64,000 bases of DNA, from NCBI GenBank assembly GCA_029552545.1, contig JAKPDO010000017.1:124001-188000 (forward strand), read 5' to 3'. The translations under genes were made by a program, and so were the position numbers. Below the pieces are notes generated by a model that worked only from the letters and a program-made list of their open reading frames with translations, was not told the origin of the DNA and did no database searches. Below are positions 1 through 8,863 of the stretch, one piece after another (the first letter of the stretch is position 1; each line of letters begins with the position of its first letter). This stretch comes from Planctomycetota bacterium (GTDB lineage: Bacteria; Planctomycetota; Phycisphaerae; Sedimentisphaerales; Anaerohalosphaeraceae).

Positions 1-1
1 G

Positions 2-136
2 GGCTTCGGACGTCTGATTCGCCGGAAAACCGATCAGGGCATCGTCGCCGTATTAGACAGCCGAATCCTTCAAAAAATGTACGGAAAACAGTTCCTTCAA
101 GCCCTGCCGGAATGCCCCATTTCTATTGAAGAGTAA
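2..136 (+). CDS. C-terminal end of DinG-like ATP-dependent helicase (partial)
   Basis: Only the last 44 residues lie in the window. The open frame enters from the left edge and stops with TAA. It begins [20 protein letters not shown], followed by a short tail ending in [10 protein letters not shown]. The GxGRLIR-K-TD-G-V-LD-R pattern is the conserved motif VI region and tail of Rad3/DinG-type superfamily 2 DNA helicases, where the arginine helps ATP hydrolysis. Family assignment rests on this motif alone because the Walker and Fe-S parts are outside the window. Another DinG/YoaA-like relative is possible. Confidence 0.6.
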   Translation, partial: GFGRLIRRKTDQGIVAVLDSRILQKMYGKQFLQALPECPISIEE

Positions 137-264
137 TTGTGTCCCCTTAATGTATTTTCCCTTTATTCAATTCAGTCACTCGTCCTTTTTGCCGATAACA
201 GCAAAGACCTAAACTGTTATTTCCGGCAAGACGAAAATCCGGAAAAAATGGGGCAGATGGAAGT

Positions 265-642
265 ATGAAAAACTATACGGAATCTTTGATTCTGGATGAC
301 TGGCGTCGCATTTGGGCCGCCTATCAGAAACACCTTACCCTTTTTATTCTCGCTCTGGCCGTTGATACCGTGAGCACAATCTATTTTATGACTTCCTCCG
401 GGCCGGAACAGGAGTTTCACCCGCTGGTTCGGATGGCCGCATTCGCCTACGGACCTATCGCAGGTCCTGTTTTGGCCGCTGCCTATAAACTAATCGCTGC
501 CTTGATTGTTGTCCTGTATTGGCACAAACTCGCCGCTCCTATTTTGACCACAGCGGCGTTGTTTTATTTGTTTGCGGCCTTTTACAATTATTTTGCGGTT
601 GAACTCTATCTCAATGGGCTTATGCCCTGGCTTCCGTTTTAG
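265..642 (+). CDS. Small multi-pass membrane protein, unknown function
   Basis: A 125-residue protein with a soluble N-terminus of about 25 residues and three or four hydrophobic stretches (about 25-45, 60-80, 82-100 and 103-118). The ATG follows a GGAAG ribosome site by a few bases. The short N-terminal helix and the VDTVSTIYFM segment resemble the small DUF5658-type membrane proteins, but I would not assign the family firmly. Its last 23 bases overlap the convergent gene on the minus strand, and the two genes may share the termination region. No function can be inferred from the neighbours. Confidence 0.65.
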   Translation: MKNYTESLILDDWRRIWAAYQKHLTLFILALAVDTVSTIYFMTSSGPEQEFHPLVRMAAFAYGPIAGPVLAAAYKLIAALIVVLYWHKLAAPILTTAALFYLFAAFYNYFAVELYLNGLMPWLPF

Positions 643-1042
643 CGGCAGATAATTCCGGTGTGCGCTTCATGCGCTCGCTGTATCCGAACTCCAAATCTTC
701 AAATAATTCCATATCCGGGGCTGTTAGTGTCTCCAACGAATGATACGAAATCACCAGTTGGGGTTTCAGACGAACGGCATCCGAAAAAGAATCTGCAACA
801 TAGCGGCATTGCTGAAGAATCGGCTCGGATGGATAATCCGGAAAGGCCCACGTCACTTCCCACCAGGTACGCTGGTGCTTCTGAGCCCACTCCGTCAAAA
901 CATCCTCATCATACACCCCTTCCAATACAGAAAAATACCCCGCCGGAATCCGTATCTGGCGCCAAATTGGAGAAGCCGGGGATATCTTCAGCAGGATGGG
1001 CCAAAGCTCCTCAAACGCCATCAGAAGGGTCTGCCTCTTCAT
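620..1042 (-). CDS. Conserved hypothetical protein
   Basis: A 140-residue soluble protein. The frame is open further upstream, but the start chosen here (MKRQTLLMAF) is preceded by a clear GGAGG site, while the upstream extension is Cys/Asn-rich and lacks one. The protein has no signal peptide or membrane segment and is rich in Trp, Tyr and acidic residues (for example WWEVTWAFPDYP near residue 60). I do not recognise a domain. It lies immediately downstream of the tRNA-Arg gene on the same strand and converges on the small membrane protein gene. Confidence 0.6.
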   Translation of the reverse strand: MKRQTLLMAFEELWPILLKISPASPIWRQIRIPAGYFSVLEGVYDEDVLTEWAQKHQRTWWEVTWAFPDYPSEPILQQCRYVADSFSDAVRLKPQLVISYHSLETLTAPDMELFEDLEFGYSERMKRTPELSAAKTEARA

Positions 1043-1208
1043 AAGACCTCCATCATCACAATTTCTTCCTCCGAAGCCGCCCGGCCAAGATAAAACAAAA
1101 TTATTGTGAAAAGATTGACGGCAGGTGTTTTTTTGATTATTTCCGGAGCCGTTCCGACGACAATCCAGACAAAATCCTGCAACCCCCTTTTGCGAAAGCA
1201 CTTCCAAA

Positions 1209-1281
<73 letters not shown>

Positions 1282-1419
1282 TTTCCTTCTTACAAATACG
1301 CCAAAAACCCCCGCAAGTCAAGAACCAAAAACCCATTCCGATACTTTCCGGACTTTTTCCACAGATTGACAGCCGTCCGGATTCGGGTAAGATGCCCTTT
1401 TCCTGAAACGGCGTACCCT

Positions 1420-2718
1420 ATGAGATACCTGATTGATTTGGCTTACATCCTTGCTTTGCTCGGATACAGTCCGAAGATTGTCTATCGGATGCTGAAGGAA
1501 AACCGCTACAAGTCCGGCTGGGACCAGCGTTTGGGAAAGGTCCAGCGGCGGTTTCCGGAGCATCCCTGCCTTTGGATACACGCCGTCAGCGTAGGCGAGG
1601 TCAACGCCGCCCGCACCCTCATCGACGAACTCCTCCGGCAAATGCCCGAGTATGAAATCGTCCTGACCTCCACCACTGACACCGGTCTTCAGCGTGCCCG
1701 CTCGCTGTATGAAAAAACCCTGACAGTCTCCTATTTTCCGTTCGACTTGTCCTGGATTATAAGTCGGGCCTTCAAACGAATCAAACCCCGGGCGATTCTG
1801 CTGATGGAGCTGGAGGTCTGGCCGAATCTAACGGCTCTGGCGACAGAGCAAAAGATTCCGGTGATTGTGGTCAACGGACGGCTCAGCGACAAAAGTTTCC
1901 CCCGCTATCTGAAAATCCGTCCCTTTGTCCGGCGCACCTTCAGCCGTCTTGCTATGGTACTGGCTCAAACGGAGGAATACGCCCACCGCTTTATTGCCTT
2001 GGGCTGCCCGCCCGAACGGGTCCGTATCACCAGCTCGCTTAAATACGATACCGCGCGAACGGAACCCGACGCACCGGCCGTGCAGAAACTTGCCGAACAG
2101 CTCCATCTGGGCCCGGAACCGCTGTGGGTTGTCGGCGGGACCGGTCCGGGCGAAGAACAAATCGCCCTCGAAATCTTCAGCCGGCTTAAAAAAGAATCGC
2201 CGCTCGAATCGCTTCGAATGGCCGTCATCCCGCGCAAACCCGAACGCTTTGAAGAAGCTGCCGACCTGATTCGACGTTCCGGCTTTCCCTGGGTGCGGTA
2301 CAGCCGCCTCAAAGAACAAAATATCGCTGCGGAGGGAAAACCGGACATCATCCTCGGCGATACCATGGGCGATTTAAACAACTTCTATGCCCTCGCGACT
2401 GTTGTTTTCGTCGGACGTACGCTGGTGCCGATGGGCGGCTCGGATATGATGGAGCCGGCGGCACTGGGAAAATGCACTCTTTTTGGTCCGCACACGTTCA
2501 ATTTCAAGCAGACTGTACAGGAGCTGCTGGCCGGGCAAGGCGCCATCGAAGTCGCCGACAACGAACAACTCTTTGAGATGACTCGCAAGTGCCTTCTCGA
2601 CAGAGATTTCGCCCGCCGAATTGCTGAAAACGGACGAAACATCATCCTTCGCAGCAAAGGGGCCACGCAAAAAACGCTTCAGGCCCTTCGTGAAGTGCTC
2701 AGCGGCGGAGGTGTTTGA
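1420..2718 (+). CDS. waaA: 3-deoxy-D-manno-octulosonic acid (KDO) transferase
   Basis: WaaA/KdtA transfers KDO from CMP-KDO to a lipid A precursor on the inner membrane, an essential step of LPS core synthesis. The 432-residue length fits the family. An N-terminal membrane anchor (YLIDLAYILALLGYSP) is followed by the GT-B N-domain with WIHAVSVGEVNAA and TSTTDTG. The C-terminal glycosyltransferase domain contains VGGTGPGEEQ and the PMGGSDMMEPAALGK nucleotide-sugar site. The frame is open further upstream into the tRNA gene, so ATG 1420 (MRYLIDLAYI), which matches family N-termini, is chosen. The 3' end overlaps the convergent methyltransferase gene by 20 bases. Its presence supports an LPS-bearing outer membrane. 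Confidence 0.93.
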   Translation: MRYLIDLAYILALLGYSPKIVYRMLKENRYKSGWDQRLGKVQRRFPEHPCLWIHAVSVGEVNAARTLIDELLRQMPEYEIVLTSTTDTGLQRARSLYEKTLTVSYFPFDLSWIISRAFKRIKPRAILLMELEVWPNLTALATEQKIPVIVVNGRLSDKSFPRYLKIRPFVRRTFSRLAMVLAQTEEYAHRFIALGCPPERVRITSSLKYDTARTEPDAPAVQKLAEQLHLGPEPLWVVGGTGPGEEQIALEIFSRLKKESPLESLRMAVIPRKPERFEEAADLIRRSGFPWVRYSRLKEQNIAAEGKPDIILGDTMGDLNNFYALATVVFVGRTLVPMGGSDMMEPAALGKCTLFGPHTFNFKQTVQELLAGQGAIEVADNEQLFEMTRKCLLDRDFARRIAENGRNIILRSKGATQKTLQALREVLSGGGV

Positions 2719-3580
2719 CGGCCGCGGCCAGATGCTCCGGCGACGTCCCGCAGCAGCCGCCGACAATCACCGCCCCGGCCTGATGAATCCGCTCCAACCC
2801 GCGGGCAAACTCCTCCGGTGCAAGGTCATAGACCGCCCGCTCGCCCTCCAGGCGGGGCTTTCCGGCATTCGGTTCGGCCAGCAGAAGAAGCCCCTTGCCC
2901 GACAAAGCCCCGGCAAACTCCTGCGCCAGGCGAACATAGGAATCCATATCGAGTGTGCCGCAGTTAAAGCCGACTGCGGAAATCCCCAGCCCCGCCAGCC
3001 GACCGACGGCCTGCTGCGGCGAAACCCCCATCATCGTCCGAAAACTCTCTTTGGCCGGGTCAAACGCCAGTGAAACCAAAATCGGCAAATCCGCACAAAT
3101 CGACCGCACGGCCTCTATCACAACCTCAATCTCCTCCAGGGCCGTCATGGTTTCAATCAGAAAGCCGTCCACGCCGCCGTCCAGAAGCCCCCGCACCTGC
3201 CGGACGAAAGCGGCCTTCAGGTCCTCCGTCTTGAGTGTTCCGATGGGCTCCAGAAAATCTCCGCACGGGCCGATGTCGCCGAGCACATACCGGTCCGGCC
3301 CGGCCTCCCGGCGTGCCAGGCGGGCGCCCGCCTCATTCAGCTTTTCCGTCCGGGCATCGACCCTGTGCCGCCGCAGCGAAAGCGAATTGCCCCCGAATGT
3401 ATTGGTCAGCACGGCATCACAGCCCGCCTCCAGATACGCCCGATGCACCTCCGCCACAATCTGGGGCTGTTCGACATTCAGCCGCTCAACACACTGACCC
3501 TGCCGCACGCCCCGGGCAAACAGCTGGGTGCCCATCGCCCCATCGAGAAAAAACAAACCTTCTCGCAAACGCTGTGCCAA
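2699..3580 (-). CDS. Homocysteine S-methyltransferase family protein
   Basis: A single TIM-barrel homocysteine-binding domain of 293 residues. The N-terminal FFLDGAMGTQL and VLTNTFGGN motifs, the FNCG motif and the C-terminal GGCCGTSPEHL motif are the signatures. The cysteines FNCG and GGCC are the zinc ligands that activate homocysteine thiolate. The domain equals the first module of B12-dependent methionine synthase or a stand-alone MmuM. No folate, B12 or reactivation module follows, so the methyl donor is unknown. The start is uncertain: TTG at 3580 sits where the family begins, but its ribosome site is weak. A cobalamin adenosyltransferase (54.5 kb) shows that the cell handles B12. Confidence 0.85.
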   Translation of the reverse strand: MAQRLREGLFFLDGAMGTQLFARGVRQGQCVERLNVEQPQIVAEVHRAYLEAGCDAVLTNTFGGNSLSLRRHRVDARTEKLNEAGARLARREAGPDRYVLGDIGPCGDFLEPIGTLKTEDLKAAFVRQVRGLLDGGVDGFLIETMTALEEIEVVIEAVRSICADLPILVSLAFDPAKESFRTMMGVSPQQAVGRLAGLGISAVGFNCGTLDMDSYVRLAQEFAGALSGKGLLLLAEPNAGKPRLEGERAVYDLAPEEFARGLERIHQAGAVIVGGCCGTSPEHLAAAVKHLRR

Positions 3581-3663
3581 TAATTTTCTGATAGCCGTTC
3601 TCCCGAATAGAGTCTCTGTTTCTTTTTTGCTTCCTCTACAGGAAAACTGTCATTTCGTCAAAT

Positions 3664-3694
3664 AAAAAAGGCCCGCCGAATTGACGGGCCTTTT
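3664..3694 (-). terminator. Intrinsic terminator of the DNRLRE/dockerin gene
   Basis: Read on the minus strand, AAAAGGCCCG pairs with CGGGCCTTTT around a short loop and runs into a T tract. It lies about 30 bases past the stop of the gene ending at 3724. The A tract on the other side could also let it act in the opposite direction. Confidence 0.85.
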
Positions 3695-3723
3695 CGAAAA
3701 AGCGATTCGTAACAAAACCGCTG

Positions 3724-5133
3724 TTAATTGCACGCTTCCAGCGTGTTGTCGCACACCAGCCAGTTGTTGACAATCAAGGTTTGCAGGTCCGTCAGGTCCA
3801 CAATGCAGTCCTGATTGACATCCGCGGCATTGTACGGCTGATTGTAGAAGACGTGGCTGGCCGCACAAGACGTAGCCCCAACCACCACCCGGACTGTATC
3901 CGTCACGGTTTCTAAGCTGTCGCTGACCGTCAGCCGGAAGGTATAGTCACCGGTCTCCGTGAAGCTAACCGTTGTGCCGGCCGTATTGGGACTGTTAATG
4001 ACGGCAGTGGTCGGTCCGGCCGTCCGCTCCCACAAATAGCTCAATTGCCCGGGCGGAATCGGAAGCCCGTCATCCTGAGCCGTACCGGTCAGTGTTACCA
4101 AAGCCGTTCCGTTCACCAGCCAGGTCGCCTGATCGGCGCCTGCCGAGACATTGTACGGCGGCTGATTGTCGTTCGTATAGAACGTCCACATCTCTCCATC
4201 AATCTTTCCCTTGGTCTGGTCATAGCAGTCCACCACCCAGTAATACCGGGTGAAATTGGTCAGCGGCACAAAACGCGGGAAATTGGCCGCCGTCAGGGCC
4301 ACACTGGAAATATTGTTGCCCAGCGTCACCTTGTCCATCAGAAGCCGGTTGGGTTCCGTGCCCAGATAGACATCACAGTAAATCGGCTGGCCCGGCACAT
4401 TCGGCTCCGGATTCGTCCAGGATAAAACCGACAAGCTCGACTCGACATCCGCATCATCCGCCGGCACCGGAGCATGCGCTTTGAGCAGATTCTGCCCCAA
4501 CGGATACGTAAGGGTAAGAATCGGCTCCAGGGGCTGGCCCACATTCCACAAATAAGTCGTGCTTCCGGCGGTAAAAATAAAGGTAATCTTTCCGTCTGTA
4601 TCCGTATTCAGGAAGTTCGTCAGCGCTGCCCGACTTCCTTCCGGAGTTTCAGACATTACATTTAAAACAGGAACCGGTATTGTTGCTGAATAAAGATTAG
4701 TCGTTAAGGAAGGAATTAGAGCCGTGCCGTGATTGATATCATTGCCTGGAGCGTTATTCCATGTCAGCTGCGAAGCAACCCAATTCTCAAGATTTGCGCT
4801 ATCATTCAGGCCGCTGACCACATAACTCTTGGAACCTGTTTCGCTCTTAGCCCCGTAAAATGTCAGCTTGGCATCCAGAATGTTGCCCTGAATGCTCGGA
4901 TTCTGAGCATACAGTTCTGTAAGATCAAACTGCAGCCAGGACTTTTTGCAGTCATTCCCCGATGCACTGCGGGTCATCAGCTGGGTAGTATTGCCCATCA
5001 CAGTATCCGGGGTTCGCCAATCTGTCGCCTTGCCCTGAACCCCCCTAACCTCAACAATCCCTACCGCCCACACGGAGCCCGCCAGGGCCAAGGTGAGAAA
5101 CAGCATTATCCGGAAAAAAGACGCTTTTTTCAT
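3724..5133 (-). CDS. Secreted DNRLRE / PKD-like protein with dockerin-like tail
   Basis: A 469-residue exported protein. Signal peptide about 1-23 (MKKASFFRIMLFLTLALAGS). Residues about 27-215 form a DNRLRE/CBM96-like beta-sandwich (SWLQFDLTELY, LTWNNAPGND). Residues about 220-320 form an Fn3-like module (CDVYLGTEPNRLLMDKVTLG, RYYWVVDCYD), and about 325-420 a PKD/cadherin-like module (SAGADQATW, GDYTFRLTVSDS). The C-terminus carries one EF-hand-like dockerin repeat, DVNQDCIVDLTDLQTLIVNN. A GAGGAG site precedes the ATG. Apart from lacking the N-terminal module, it is a parallel copy of the neighbouring 734-residue protein, whose gene lies 122 bases upstream. Probably a cell-surface or extracellular carbohydrate-associated protein; no catalytic domain is visible. 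Confidence 0.8.
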   Translation of the reverse strand: MKKASFFRIMLFLTLALAGSVWAVGIVEVRGVQGKATDWRTPDTVMGNTTQLMTRSASGNDCKKSWLQFDLTELYAQNPSIQGNILDAKLTFYGAKSETGSKSYVVSGLNDSANLENWVASQLTWNNAPGNDINHGTALIPSLTTNLYSATIPVPVLNVMSETPEGSRAALTNFLNTDTDGKITFIFTAGSTTYLWNVGQPLEPILTLTYPLGQNLLKAHAPVPADDADVESSLSVLSWTNPEPNVPGQPIYCDVYLGTEPNRLLMDKVTLGNNISSVALTAANFPRFVPLTNFTRYYWVVDCYDQTKGKIDGEMWTFYTNDNQPPYNVSAGADQATWLVNGTALVTLTGTAQDDGLPIPPGQLSYLWERTAGPTTAVINSPNTAGTTVSFTETGDYTFRLTVSDSLETVTDTVRVVVGATSCAASHVFYNQPYNAADVNQDCIVDLTDLQTLIVNNWLVCDNTLEACN

Positions 5134-5255
5134 GTTTTATCTCCTCATCGAATGAATCTGGATTTCAAACAGAGCCGGTGCGGGGCACGTACCCGAACCA
5201 TTTCCTGCGAAAACCGACGAATTGATCTTTTTCTTCGATTCATAATTTCAGACCC

Positions 5256-7460
5256 TTAGTTGCACCCGACCAGCAGGTCTGTGCAGTTCTGCCAGTTCTT
5301 GCTGAGCAGCTGGGCAAAGTCCTCCAGGTCCACAATGCAGTCCTGATTGAAATCACCGACCATATACGGCTGTCCCGTGGACAGATGCGAGGCCTGGCAG
5401 CTGGTTTCCCCAACCACCACTTTCACCGTATCATAGGTCTGCTTCTCACCGTCATTGGCGGTCAATCGGAATTCATACACACCAGGCGCTGTGATTTCCA
5501 CCGAAGCATCCTCTGCATTATCCGGATTGATGCTGACCGTCGGGCCGCTCACCTGCGTCCACTGGACTGTATAGGCCCCCGGAGGAACAGGCAGCCCGTC
5601 ATCCGAAGCGGTTCCGTCCAGAGCAATCACTTTCGGCAGTCCCCATGTAATCTGGTCCGGCCCGGCATTGACAGTCGGTGCCATGTTATCATTTACATAG
5701 AAGGACCAAATCAGACCTTCGAGCACCCCTTCGCGGCTTGAATCGTGCACATCCACAATCCAATAATACCGCTGGCGGTTCTGCAAGGGGGCAAAATGCG
5801 GGAAGTTCGCCGCATTGACAGCGGCAATATTCACATCCGGTCCCAGCGTCACCTTATCCATCAGAAGCCGATTGGGCTCTGTGCCCAGATACACATCGCA
5901 GGTGATGGTCCCGCTCGGCAGATTCGGCTCCGGATTGGTCCACTGCAGAAACGCCAAGCTGGTCTGAACCGTCTGGTCCTGGTACGGTATCGGCCAGTCC
6001 GCCCCAAGCGGTGGCAAAAGAATGGTCAGTGTCGGACGGTAGGCAACCGTCGCATGATCATGGGTGGCAAAATTGATCAGGCCGGTGGCCCCATGAAGAA
6101 CAAACTGCACGATTCCGTCGCTGTCTTCCTGAATTGCAGGCATCGCATCAAATGTAAACGAATCTCCCACAACACAGCCGGAAGAATAATCTACAACTGC
6201 AAGAAAAGCGGCCTTGGCTGGATCCAGATTGGCTCGAAGATCAGTAACGGTAAAACTTGGATCGGCCGGAGTCTGCCCGTCATTGCTGGGGATATTCCCG
6301 GGGGCATTATTCCATGTTAATGTCGTTTCCGTCCAGCCGATATTATCCAGACAGCTGTCCTTGACATAGGACAGCTGGGTCGTTCCGGTCTTGTCGGTAA
6401 TTGAAGTGATCTTCAGAATCGCCGCTCGAAGAGAACTCGATTCCTCCGGCTCCAGACTGCTCAGGTCAAATTTAATCCAGGATTTTGCAGCCTTCTCATC
6501 ACTTCGGACGGAAAGTTTGGAGCCGTCTGTCCTGTTGTCATTCATCCGGGGATTTACTCCGTCGAAGAGTTCCGTTCGGCAGCTTTGAACCGCCGTAAAG
6601 ACATGTTCAACGCCCACCAAAGGGCCGCCGTAAGCCGCCGGAATCTTTTCAATCTTGATGCTGTTGTAATCCACAATATCCGCCGTTCCCGTATAGGTGG
6701 ATAGACGGAAGAACAGCTGGTCAAACGACGTATAAATCGGAAGACTGCCCAAACCATTATCCGTTAAGGTATTCGAAGCGATGACTGTGCTGCCCTGCAG
6801 GAATGTAAATGTCACCTTCATTTCCGCTTCGGCAGTTCGCTCAAGTACCAGCTTCATTGTATATTGCGTATTCAGACTCAAATTGGCCGCCTGCCCGGAA
6901 CCGGTATTCCAAGTATAGGTTCCGGTAGAACTCAAAAGCCCGTCTGTGCCTGTCACATTCGTCCGTTTGCCGACCTGAATCGTCCCGGCTGTTGAATCCG
7001 GGCTGAGCGTAAACATCACGGCATAACCGCGGGAATCATACCAGCGTCCGCCGCCGTTATCCGAGTTGGTATCCTGCAGAAGCTGGGCGTCCGTCGGGTC
7101 ATAAAAAAGTCCCAGCCGGAAGTTTTTGGATGTGGTGCTGTACATCGCACCCCGCGGCGTAAACCGAATCTCTGCAATCAGCTTGTCCCCAACCCCCAGC
7201 GACACAGGGGAACCGTTCGGAGCAAAATATGTCCACATTTTGGAACTGGTGTTTCCGATCGCCAGCTGATTGACGGCCAAAGAGCCGCTGCTGACCGTTA
7301 GATTGGCCGGATGCGAAAACCACACAGCCGACTGTGTCGGCAGACTGGTTTCTGTACGGCTTCCGTCGGCAAACGTGTCATAAAGCAGAACCTCCGCCGA
7401 ACAGACGGCCCCCAGTACAAAAACCGCAGCCAAAAAGGTGTACCGAAGTGTCCTTGTCAT
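5256..7460 (-). CDS. Secreted multi-domain protein: LamG-like module, DNRLRE, Fn3, PKD, dockerin-like tail
   Basis: A 734-residue exported protein. Signal peptide about 1-22. The N-terminal beta-sandwich (about 23-260; LLYDTFADGSRTETSLP, WTYFAPNGSPVSLGVGDKL) matches the PEP-CTERM protein at 7782-8645 almost throughout. It is followed by a DNRLRE/CBM96-like domain (about 290-480), an Fn3-like module with the same YLGTEPNRLLMDKVTLG stretch as the downstream protein, a PKD-like domain (VNAGPDQITWG, LTANDGE), and a dockerin-like repeat (DFNQDCIVDLEDFAQLL). The start MTRTLRY is chosen because GAGGAG lies seven bases ahead; an ATG five codons earlier overlaps that site. No catalytic domain is evident. 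Confidence 0.8.
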   Translation of the reverse strand: MTRTLRYTFLAAVFVLGAVCSAEVLLYDTFADGSRTETSLPTQSAVWFSHPANLTVSSGSLAVNQLAIGNTSSKMWTYFAPNGSPVSLGVGDKLIAEIRFTPRGAMYSTTSKNFRLGLFYDPTDAQLLQDTNSDNGGGRWYDSRGYAVMFTLSPDSTAGTIQVGKRTNVTGTDGLLSSTGTYTWNTGSGQAANLSLNTQYTMKLVLERTAEAEMKVTFTFLQGSTVIASNTLTDNGLGSLPIYTSFDQLFFRLSTYTGTADIVDYNSIKIEKIPAAYGGPLVGVEHVFTAVQSCRTELFDGVNPRMNDNRTDGSKLSVRSDEKAAKSWIKFDLSSLEPEESSSLRAAILKITSITDKTGTTQLSYVKDSCLDNIGWTETTLTWNNAPGNIPSNDGQTPADPSFTVTDLRANLDPAKAAFLAVVDYSSGCVVGDSFTFDAMPAIQEDSDGIVQFVLHGATGLINFATHDHATVAYRPTLTILLPPLGADWPIPYQDQTVQTSLAFLQWTNPEPNLPSGTITCDVYLGTEPNRLLMDKVTLGPDVNIAAVNAANFPHFAPLQNRQRYYWIVDVHDSSREGVLEGLIWSFYVNDNMAPTVNAGPDQITWGLPKVIALDGTASDDGLPVPPGAYTVQWTQVSGPTVSINPDNAEDASVEITAPGVYEFRLTANDGEKQTYDTVKVVVGETSCQASHLSTGQPYMVGDFNQDCIVDLEDFAQLLSKNWQNCTDLLVGCN

Positions 7461-7548
7461 TGTGCATCTCCTCATCTTATGAATCCCTGATTTGTTACCT
7501 CCGCAGACCTAAAACTGCGGAGCCGCCTTGGATAGAAAAACTCATCTA

Positions 7549-7617
7549 ATTATCTTCGGTAAAATGGACAATTCAGACAAGTCAATCTTGCGCCAAAACA
7601 AAAGCGATTTTGCGCAA
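7549..7617 (-). promoter_or_regulatory. Conserved upstream element, copy 1 (TTGCGC inverted repeat plus GATAAT box)
   Basis: On the minus strand, TTGCGC and GCGCAA are separated by 18 bases, then follow AGATTGACTTGT and, 22 bases later, GATAAT, 88 bases before the start of the 734-residue protein gene. The same arrangement recurs upstream of the PEP-CTERM paralogue. I infer an operator plus -10 box for a shared regulator. The rest of the 321-base gap holds only the terminator of the neighbouring gene. Confidence 0.55.
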
Positions 7618-7711
7618 AAACACGGCCCTGCTTTTTCCTCTCCCGCACGCTAATACTGAAAATACGGTTTTTGCGGCTCCATCACCCTTTTGGAAAATCC
7701 AAATCCTGTTC

Positions 7712-7748
7712 AAAAAACCGGCCCCCGCCGTTGGGCGATGGGGCCGGT
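7712..7748 (-). terminator. Intrinsic terminator of the PEP-CTERM gene
   Basis: On the minus strand, ACCGGCCCC pairs with GGGGCCGGT across a loop and is followed directly by six T. It lies 34 bases past the stop codon of the PEP-CTERM gene ending at 7782. Confidence 0.88.
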
Positions 7749-7781
7749 GTTGTATGTCAGACGGTTCGCTTCCGGAGGATT

Positions 7782-8645
7782 TCAGCGACTCCTGCGGAAC
7801 GTCAGCAGGCCGCCCAAGCCGAGCAGGGCCAGCGTCGCCGGTTCCGGGATATACTCAATCTTGATACTCTGAAAATTCACAACCTCCGCCGTCCCCGCAT
7901 TGCTGGAAAGTCGGAAGAGCAGAAAGTCAAAGTTAGTATAAAGCGGCTGGCCGCCCAACCCGTTATCAAGCAGCGAGGCTGTGGCTATCTCCGTATTGCC
8001 CTGCAAAAACGCAAAGGAAACCAGCATCTCACTGGCAGATTGATAATCCAAACTCATGACCAGCGTATAAACGGTGTTAAGACTCAGATTGGCAGCCTGG
8101 CCGCCGTTGCTGCCCCACGTATAGGCCGCATCGGTACCCAGAAGCGTGTATCCCCCCGTCAAATTCGTCCGTTTGCCTGCACGAGCATAAGCCACAGAAC
8201 TCGTATCACTCAGACCAAACTGTACGGCATAGCCCGTCGCATCCTGCCAACCGTTGCTGATACCGCTGTCGCCGACACTGTCCTGAGCATATTGGGTGTC
8301 ATTATAAAAAAGACCAAAACGGAAATTCCGGCTCGTGGAAGCCACAAAAGCAACTTCGGGGATAATATCAACCGTTGCAATGAGTTTCTGGCCGACTCCC
8401 AGCGAAATCGGTGAACCCGCCGGAGCAAAATAGGTATGCATCCGTCGGCTGCTTGTCGCCATATCCAGACGAACATTTCCCGGGGTCGTCGTCACATCCG
8501 CAGGCGAAGAGGCCCAGAAGCCCGACTCATACGGCAAGTTCGTGTCTGTACGGTCTCCATCGGAAAAAGTATCATGGAGAATTACAGCGGCCTGACCGAG
8601 GGTGCCGGCGAGCAACACCAGCAGTAAAAGAAATGCTTTCTTCAT
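7782..8645 (-). CDS. PEP-CTERM exported protein with beta-sandwich module
   Basis: A 287-residue exported protein. Signal peptide about 1-20. Residues about 21-258 form a LamG-like beta-sandwich (LHDTFSDGDRTDTNLP, HTYFAPAGSPISLGVGQKL, NFRFGLFYND) that is a paralogue of the N-terminus of the protein at 5256-7460. The C-terminus is a textbook PEP-CTERM signal: PEP, then a hydrophobic helix (ATLALLGLGGLLTF) and an Arg cluster. Such tails are recognised and cleaved by exosortase in the inner membrane during export to the surface or matrix; no exosortase gene lies in this window. An AGGAG site precedes the ATG. The ligand of the module is unknown. Confidence 0.88.
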   Translation of the reverse strand: MKKAFLLLLVLLAGTLGQAAVILHDTFSDGDRTDTNLPYESGFWASSPADVTTTPGNVRLDMATSSRRMHTYFAPAGSPISLGVGQKLIATVDIIPEVAFVASTSRNFRFGLFYNDTQYAQDSVGDSGISNGWQDATGYAVQFGLSDTSSVAYARAGKRTNLTGGYTLLGTDAAYTWGSNGGQAANLSLNTVYTLVMSLDYQSASEMLVSFAFLQGNTEIATASLLDNGLGGQPLYTNFDFLLFRLSSNAGTAEVVNFQSIKIEYIPEPATLALLGLGGLLTFRRSR

Positions 8646-8765
8646 CTTTCCTCACTCCTTTCCAAAAGTGTTTTTGGAATTTGTAAAAACTTACATCAAA
8701 ACCCCTATTTCGAGGATTTCTCCTCACCCATACACACACATCACACACACTCCACCACATTCTGG

Positions 8766-8832
8766 ATTATCTGAAAAAGAGGGATATTTGAACAAGGCAA
8801 TCTTGCGCATAAATAAAAGCAAATTCGCGCAA
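8766..8832 (-). promoter_or_regulatory. Conserved upstream element, copy 2 (TTGCGC inverted repeat plus GATAAT box)
   Basis: Same layout as the element at 7549-7617: TTGCGC and GCGCAA 18 bases apart, then AGATTGCCTTGT and, 20 bases later, GATAAT on the minus strand. GATAAT lies 120 bases ahead of the PEP-CTERM start. The shared core, including the identical 18-base gap, points to co-regulation of the two paralogues. Confidence 0.55.
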
Positions 8833-8863
8833 CACCCTGTTTTCAAAGGAGTTTGGAAAAAAG

